From NCBI GenBank assembly GCA_013368375.1, contig JAACJP010000060.1, positions 62,001-126,000 on the forward strand: a stretch of DNA of 64,000 nt, in the 5' to 3' direction. This stretch comes from Tricholomella constricta (lineage: Eukaryota > Basidiomycota > Agaricomycetes > Agaricales > Lyophyllaceae). Position numbers and translations under genes: made by a program. Positions 57,848-64,000 of this stretch are shown here, one piece after another (within the stretch, counting starts at the first letter, position 1; each line of letters begins with the position of its first letter). The notes beneath the pieces are model-generated. The model saw nothing but the letters and a program-made list of their open reading frames with translations. It did not search any database and was not told the DNA's origin.

Positions 57848-58665
57848 ATTATACCGTCCAATATAAGAGTACTCTTATATACAAAAATCAAATTTTTGGG
57901 GAAGTTAGGGGTGCAATATAGAGGTTATATAGATACTAATGAACCCTCAAAAGAGCTAAGAAATTGGCGGTCCCGTTGTGGAGGAAAGGGGGGGTAAAGT
58001 TGCCTGCTGCTGGAGGTAACTAATCACGTGACTTGGCAGCGGACTATGAAGTTTCAATTTACGGACACTCAATGCAAAATTTGCCCATCCTTTCGCTGTT
58101 CTAACCTATACTAATATGAATATACTATGCTGCTTTGGTATGCATGTTGGATGAAAGTTTTCTTCAATACTGGCCACCTGTCGCCTATCGCCTGTCGCCT
58201 ATCGCCTGTCGCCTGTCGCCCGTCGCCCTGTGCTCAGATGTTGTTATTATTGAAAAACAAAACGGCGAAGAACTCTGGATGCTTTTGAGAGCCTTATAGA
58301 TAAAGAGAAGCAAGACGAAATACCTGTTCGCATCCTGTGCGATTTCACGCCTCAACGAACATGCTTATTCCCATCGCGGAATTATTGGCACTCAAGCACT
58401 TGAAACAGAAGTTCAGCGCATCTGGATTGGGAAAACCTTGGATCGAGGATGACGAAAACAATATTGAAAAACAAAATGGCGAAGAACTCTGGATGCTTTC
58501 GAGAGCCTTATAGATAAAGAGAAGCAAGACGAAATACCTGTTCGCATCCTGTGCGATTTCGCGCCTCAACGAACATGCTTATTCCCATCGCGGAATTATT
58601 GGCACTCAAGCACTTGAAACAGAGGAGGATGCAGTGCTGTGACCCAGAAAGGCCCGGCGCCTGTC
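57848..58665 (+). repeat. Duplicated module of about 0.8 kb, copy 1
   Basis: Nearly identical to 60881-61698 at a constant offset of 3033 bp. It consists of direct repeat R, a stretch starting gaagtttcaatttacggac, a 7-bp minisatellite, and two units of the 218-bp repeat. Confidence 0.9.
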
Positions 58666-58985
58666 GCCCGTCGCCTGTCGCCCGTCGCCCGTCGCCTGTC
58701 GCCCGTCGCCCGTCGCCCGTCGCCTGTCGCCCGTCGCCCGTCACGTGTCGCCTGTCGCCCTGTGCTCAGATGTTGTTCTTATTCAAAATCATCCCTGGAG
58801 AAACTCCTCTGGATGCTTTTGAGAGCCTTATAGATAAAGAGAAGCAAGACAAAATACCTGTTCGCATCCTGTGCGATTTCGCGCCTCAACGAACATGCTT
58901 ATTCCCATCGCGGAATTATTGGCACTCAAGCACTTGAAACAGAGGAGGATGCAGTGCTGTGACCCAGAAAGGCCCGGCGCCTGTC
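58255..58985 (+). repeat. About 218-bp repeat, left cluster
   Basis: The word cctgttcgcatcctgtgcga recurs at about 58322, 58540 and 58857. Each unit has gatgctttYgagagcctta and cgcctcaacgaacatgctta. The larger third spacing holds a 7-bp minisatellite. The sequence reads open in several frames without a conserved one. Confidence 0.9.
58660..58765 (+). repeat. 7-bp minisatellite CC[C/T]GTCG
   Basis: About 15 units of cccgtcg/cctgtcg following ggcccggcg. Smaller arrays of the same unit lie at 58175-58230, 61205-61270, 61697-61795 and 62217-62342, with a decayed one near 58980-59020. Confidence 0.92.
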
Positions 58986-59019
58986 ATTGTCACACGTTGC
59001 CTGTCGCCTGTCGCCTCTG

Positions 59020-59575
59020 GCTGCTGTTAGGGGAACACCCGTTTGGCGATCACGTGACCATCCGATTCCTCGGACGAGCACGTGACCGACCGCTCCTCAG
59101 ATGATCGCAATCCCGACCCCGACGCTCTGCCCCAAGCATTGGTGTACATACTTATAACTTCCTGTCGTTACTTCCCCTTCCAGTGCGCGCCCGATCCCGA
59201 CTCCTGACGTCCCGACGTCGGTCGCCCGACCTTGTGCGCCCGCACCCTGAGCCGGGAGGATCGGACAGCGTCGGGAACGTGTACATACACGCGCCGCTGC
59301 CCATCTTAGGGTTATGAGACACTCCAGGGCCCGTTTTTTCCCTCCGCCCTACCCACTCCTAACCCTAAAAACGCGCATTTTCATCACGTGGCCAGCGACT
59401 ATGTGGTGCACCCGCACACGAATCTAGTGCGAGCAGGGACGTGAGTGTGAGCAAGGAGGTGTATGGAGCAAGTGGAGTGGAAAGTTCAGGACTATGCTAT
59501 AGGGCATGACGCATGAATGGGCGCGATGCTCCTTCCACACACTCTGTGTGCAGTCAACAGGCACAATAGAGTGCG
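59020..59575. other. Spacer, no gene recognised
   Basis: GC-rich with cgatcacgtgacc/cacgtgaccga words. Contains one ctaaccctaaaa stretch at 59365, too short to call telomeric. Confidence 0.35.
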
Positions 59576-59581
59576 TACAGT

Positions 59582-60373
59582 GAGCAACGTCCCAGACGTT
59601 GTTCCTTCACACCCTGTCCACGTACTCTTCCAACATACACTTACCTGAGGCATTGAAGTTTTGACTGCAGAATGGGTGTGTGTAGTGAGCAACGTCTTGG
59701 ACGTTGCTCCTTCACACGCTGCCCACCCCAACATACAGTTACCTGAGGCAGTCAAGGTCAATTTGACTACAGAATAGGTCTGTGTAGTGAGCAACGTCCG
59801 AGACGTTGCTCTTTCACGCGCTGCCCACGTACTCCTCCCTGAGCCAGTCACGTTTTGACTGCAGAATGGGTGTGTGTAGTGAGCAACGTCCAAGACGTTG
59901 CTCTTTCACGCGCTGCCCACGTACTGTTCCAACATACAGTTACCTGAGCCAGTCATGTTTTGATGCAGAATGGGTGTGTGTAGTGAGCAACGTCCAAGAC
60001 GTTGCTCTTTCACGCGCTGCCCACGTACTCCTCCCTGAGCCAGTCACGTTTTGACTGCAGAATAGGTGTGTGTAGGGAGCAACGTCCAAGATGTTGCTCT
60101 TTCACGCGCTGCCCACGTACTCCTTCCTGAGCCAATCACGTTTTGACTTCAGAATGGGTGTGTGTAGTGAGCAACGTCTTGGACGTTGCTCCTTCACACG
60201 CTGCCCACGTACTGTCGCAACATACACTTACCTGAGCCAGTCACGTTTTGTTGCAGAATGGGTGTGTGTATTGAGCAACGTCCAAGACGTTGCTGCTTCA
60301 CACGCTACCTGAGGCAGTCAAGTTTTGACTACAAAATGGCTCTGTGTAGTGAGCAACGTCCGAGACGTTGCTC
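59582..60373. repeat. Tandem array of palindromes, nine units of about 92-105 bp
   Basis: Each unit holds a palindrome with 10-bp arms gagcaacgtc/gacgttgctc around a 3-nt centre, at 59582, 59687, 59789, 59881, 59985, 60077, 60169, 60273 and 60351. Between them lie ttcacgcgctgcccacgtac, ctgagccagtcacgttttg and cagaatgggtgtgtgtag. Units lack a conserved reading frame. Confidence 0.93.
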
Positions 60374-60419
60374 TTTCACAGCTGCTCACGTACCTTTCCA
60401 ACATACAGTCAAGTGTAAT

Positions 60420-60880
60420 AACGCTTAGTTACTCAAATGGCGTCTCTAATTATACTATAATGAAATATGATACCATCAATCATTTGTGTTCATTGAATAG
60501 TGTGGAGTTTGTAACAGTTTATTTGACGTTGAGTCGATTTGGCGTGTATCGCGGCTAAGCGCCCACGGCGCCTCCAATCGATAGCCAGGTTTGTCTTATT
60601 TTGTAGCATTAAAAACTATAGTATAGTGTTAGGATTATACTATCGATGACTTGTACCAACTCATTACACAAGATATTTGGTGAGTTGGCGTGTCAGGCGG
60701 CTAAGCGCCCACGGCGCTTAAAATCGTCAGTTTGATGTAGTGGCGTCTCGTTTGTCAACGTAGTTAGAATGTATAGTGTAGCGAAATATCAACCTATCGA
60801 TGACTTCTCTGGGCTCAATTCGCCTATTACTTCTCTTAATACTGTTGATATAGTGCGACCGTTCACATATCCTATTTCTC
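60420..60880. other. AT-rich spacer with a twice-repeated 18-bp word
   Basis: ggctaagcgcccacggcgc occurs at about 60552 and 60699. No gene. Confidence 0.5.
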
Positions 60881-61698
60881 ATTATACCGTCCAATATAAG
60901 AGTACTCTTATATACAAAAATCAAATTTTTGGGGAAGTTAGGGGTGCAATATAGAGGTTATATAGATACTAATGAACCCTCAAAAGAGCTAAGAAATTGG
61001 CGGTCCCGTTGTGGAGGAAAGGGGGGGTAAAGTTGCCTGCTGCTGGAGGTAACTAATCACGTGACTTGGCAGCGGACTATGAAGTTTCAATTTACGGACA
61101 CTCAATGCAAAATTTGCCCATCCTTTCGCTGTTCTAACCTATACTAATATGAATATACTATGCTGCTTTGGTATGCATGTTGGATGAAAGTTTTCTTCAA
61201 TACTGGCCACCTGTTGCCTATCGCCTGTCGCCTATCGCCTATCGCCTGTCGCCTGTCGCCCGTCGCCCTGTGCTCAGATGTTGTTATTATTGAAAAACAA
61301 AACGGCGAAGAACTCTGGATGCTTTTGAGAGCCTTATAGATAAAGAGAAGCAAGACGAAATACCTGTTCGCATCCTGTGCGATTTCACGCCTCAACGAAC
61401 ATGCTTATTCCCATCGCGGAATTATTGGCACTCAAGCACTTGAAACAGAAGTTCAGCGCATCTGGATTGGGAAAACCTTGGATCGAGGATGACGAAAACA
61501 ATATTGAAAAACAAAATGGCGAAGAACTCTGGATGCTTTCGAGAGCCTTATAGATAAAGAGAAGCAAGACGAAATACCTGTTCGCATCCTGTGCGATTTC
61601 GCGCCTCAACGAACATGCTTATTCCCATCGCGGAATTATTGGCACTCAAGCACTTGAAACAGAGGAGGATGCAGTGCTGTGACCCAGAAAGGCCCGGC
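60881..61698 (+). repeat. Duplicated module of about 0.8 kb, copy 2
   Basis: See 57848-58665; its minisatellite at 61205-61270 differs by a few units. Confidence 0.9.
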
Positions 61699-62220
61699 GC
61701 CTGTCGCCTGTCGCCTGTCGCCTGTCGCCCGTCGCCCGTCGCCCGTCGCCTGTCGCCCGTCGCCCGTCACGTGTCGCCCGTTGCCCTGTGCTCAGATGTT
61801 GTTCTTATTCAAAATCATCCCTGCAGAAACTCCTCTGGATGCTTTCGAGAGCCTCATAGATAAAGAGAAGCAAGACGAAATACCTGTTCGCATCCTGTGC
61901 GATTTCGCGCCTCAACGAACATGCTTATTCCCATCGCGGAATTATTGGCACTCAAGCACTTGAAACAGAAGTTCAGCGCATCTGGATTGGGAAAACCTTG
62001 GATCGAGGATGACGAAAACAATATTGAAAAACAAAATGGCGAAGAACTCTGGATGCTTTCGAGAGCCTTATAGATAAAGAGAAGCAAGACGAAATACCTG
62101 TTCGCATCCTGTGCGATTTCGCGCCTCAACGAACATGCTTATTCCCATCGCGGAATTATTGGCACTCAAGCACTTGAAACAGAGGAGGATGCAGTGCTGT
62201 GACCCAGAAAGGCCCGGCGC
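61295..62220 (+). repeat. About 218-bp repeat, right cluster
   Basis: Anchor cctgttcgcatcctgtgcga at about 61362, 61580, 61881 and 62098. As in the left cluster, a 7-bp minisatellite separates units after gcagtgctgtgacccagaaa. Confidence 0.9.
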
Positions 62221-62342
62221 CTGTCGCCTGTCGCCTGTCGCCCGTCGCCCGTCGCCTGTCGCCCGTCGCCCGTCGCCCGTCGCCCGTCGCCCGTCGCCCG
62301 TCGCCTGTCGCCCGTCGCCCGTCACGTGTCGCCCGTCGCCCT
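62217..62342 (+). repeat. 7-bp minisatellite, longest array
   Basis: About 17 units of cc[c/t]gtcg; the repeat region ends here. Confidence 0.92.
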
Positions 62343-63540
62343 AGTCATTGGCGGAGCGGATAACGGGTCGTTATCCATTCAGATTTTGGACCCGATTTTT
62401 CTCAAGATTGAAACAAGCAATTGGGGTCAGACCAACAGTAAAATATATACTTTTACATCTCCTCTAGCCCGCGCACCAATCCGTTTGACGAGATATGTAT
62501 TCTCGGGGGTGCTATGGACCACCGAAAAGAGGGGCAAAAGCGTGGGAAAGTACACTATTGAGTGTGTTCAACGCTTCCACATCCGAGATCTTGGTATCGG
62601 AGGACGTATATATATACATTCGATGGCTCGCGCACTTTTTTTTATGAAAATCGGTGAAGAATTGAGTGAGCTATGGACAAGTTTGTGTGGCGGGTTCGGG
62701 CGGGTGGCTGATGTGGCTGTGCTAAATCTCCGCTCGGGCGGTTTTCAATTTCTAAAATATTTACTACAGGTGCGCCACCCACAAAAATTTGTGCGCGGGC
62801 TGCGGAATTTGGATCTGCCTTCGTCCTGAATTTTCTGGAGGCGGCGCGGCTGAACTGTTGAAACGCGTCAGGGATCTTTGTGACCTGGCGCGGGGCGCGC
62901 GAAGCGCGCCTCGGCAATTGCCGGCCACCGTCTCATGCTATTTTGCCTTGCTGGTCGTCGTCCTCCACAGCACCAGGGTCAATCCACTATTGTCCATTGC
63001 TCCAGCCGACATTCTTTTCTCTTACACAGACTCCCAAGCCTCTTCTTGTCGCACTGGTATCTGGCCCACTGTTACTATCTCCAAGGACCAAACTGCTAGC
63101 ACCGTCTATCTTTTCTGTCTTCGCTGTGCCGTAGCAGGGCTCGTTTCTTGCCCCTGGGGAATCCAAGTCCCTCAAGTAGGAGTTTCGACTCTCTAGATCC
63201 GGAAGGCCTGTTGCTTTGACCTATGGTGCCGATGTCAAGTGTTTGTTGTGATATGAATGTTGTTGGGCCCGAAGAGAGGACAGAGCAGAACACAGTTGGC
63301 GTGTGTGAAGGTGCGTAGCATAGATATCTCACATATGAAACCCTTTCTCATCATTATCACCTAGGAGAGTCCTCGACACCTGCTTAGGGATGCAGTTCGA
63401 CGCCGAACGTGCCACATGCTGACGCGCAGCATGCCCCGGATGCGCTGCTGCATCTATTCCTCCACCTCCGCAGGCGAAACACTCATAGTTGTCCTCCGCA
63501 GCCACTCCCAGCACAGCGCTCCCCTCAGCCCTGCAACCCA
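62343..63540. other. Unique sequence, no gene recognised
   Basis: Plus frames of 135-167 codons at 62326-62829 and 62789-63196 have no conserved segment. A gcgcgaagcgcgc palindrome lies at 62893-62911. Confidence 0.3.
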
Positions 63541-63548
63541 GACTCCAT

Positions 63549-64000
63549 GCCGTTCTCCATCGACAACGAAGTCCTAGGCCTTCCCAACAGTCACACCCTC
63601 GCCATCCCCACCGCCACCGGCAGCAGCAGCAGTCGTCGCCCATCGCCCTGTCGTCCCCAGGTGTCATAACCAGCCCCCGCAGCGGCAGTGATGCCGGAAC
63701 GGGCCAACCCCGCCTTTCGTCACTCAACCCGTCTACGAGCCGTTTCACCCGCAGCATTCTGCGCCTTGGCCTTCCGAAGATCCTGCTTGACAGGGCGGTG
63801 AGCGCTGCTGTGAATTTGCAGGAGGAAAGAGAGGGGTCCAAGATGCGTACGTTACTCTGCATTAAATGTTCTCTGTTGTGGCTAACTGCGGTATATAGAA
63901 TCCCAGGACGCGCCTGTCGAACACACAGCAGCCCTGAAGGCACTCCCATGGAGTCCACTCAATTGGGTGCAGCAATCCATTGTATCGGAATTACCAACAT
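63549..64000 (+). CDS. Possible 5' part of an unrecognised gene (runs off the right edge)
   Basis: A plus-strand open stretch at about 63640-63845, in the frame LSSPGVITSPRSGSDAG and then SILRLGLPKILLDRAVSAAV, has biased composition and ends at a possible donor (gtacgttac) followed by a tatatag acceptor at 63895. Ser/Pro/Gln-rich sequence before it suggests a low-complexity N-terminus, but the start could not be fixed: MPFSIDNEV at 63549 is in another frame. No family recognised. Confidence 0.25.

Noticed and set aside
59582..60373. Palindromes as transcription terminators or tRNA-like genes
   Set aside because: No T-runs, no tRNA A/B-box pattern, and a tandem arrangement.
57040..62342. Regularly spaced repeats resembling a CRISPR array
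   Set aside because: Eukaryotic context, whole units repeat (no unique spacers of constant length), no cas genes.

Overview
The window looks like a piece of an Agaricomycete (basidiomycete) nuclear genome. Genes are broken by many introns of about 50-60 bp. The recognisable families are typical of mushroom-forming fungi: P450s in pairs, DUF6534 membrane proteins, a DUF6698 protein, BTB proteins and a Plavaka transposase. A chromodomain Ty3/Gypsy element and a hAT-type element are also present. I see no rRNA, tRNA or CRISPR array.

Layout. 1-9 kb and 31-41 kb are two versions of one neighbourhood. 31.7-39.1 kb reads P450, a decayed region, an intact TatD nuclease and a decayed DUF6534 gene, all on the plus strand. 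The left version has the same P450 block in direct orientation (3.7-9 kb), but its TatD-DUF6534 block is inverted (1-2.95 kb) and its TatD copy is cut exactly between exons 1 and 2. Between them lie relics of housekeeping genes (Dus1, an amidohydrolase, carnitine acetyltransferase), a nearly new Ty3/Gypsy element (10.88-16.55 kb, 5-bp target duplication, LTRs differing at one base), a complete DUF6698 gene carrying a 940-bp hAT-like element in one intron, a decayed Plavaka element (20.9-25.3 kb) and a complete aldehyde dehydrogenase gene (27.5-29.9 kb). A satellite of about 180 bp lies on both sides in opposite orientation.

44-52.3 kb is ordinary single-copy gene space: a BTB protein, two head-to-head PI-PLC-like phosphodiesterase paralogues, and a membrane-anchored coiled-coil/cysteine-rich protein. 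52.3-62.3 kb is repeat country: tandem arrays with periods near 146, 153, 165, 218 and 100 bp, 7-bp minisatellites, a duplicated module of about 0.8 kb and a gag-only retroelement. The last 1.7 kb holds at most the start of one unrecognised gene.

I worked out exon structures by hand and checked them by reading-frame closure for six genes: left P450 (579 aa), DUF6698 (410 aa), ALDH (500 aa), TatD (323 aa) and the two PLC-like proteins (313 and 348 aa). The BTB protein (416 aa) and the coiled-coil protein (317 aa) also close. The strongest pattern is that several unrelated genes use microexons of 5-16 nt, which simple ORF scanning would miss. I see no convincing biosynthetic cluster or defence system. 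The P450s and the ALDH could act together, but nothing in the sequence shows this.
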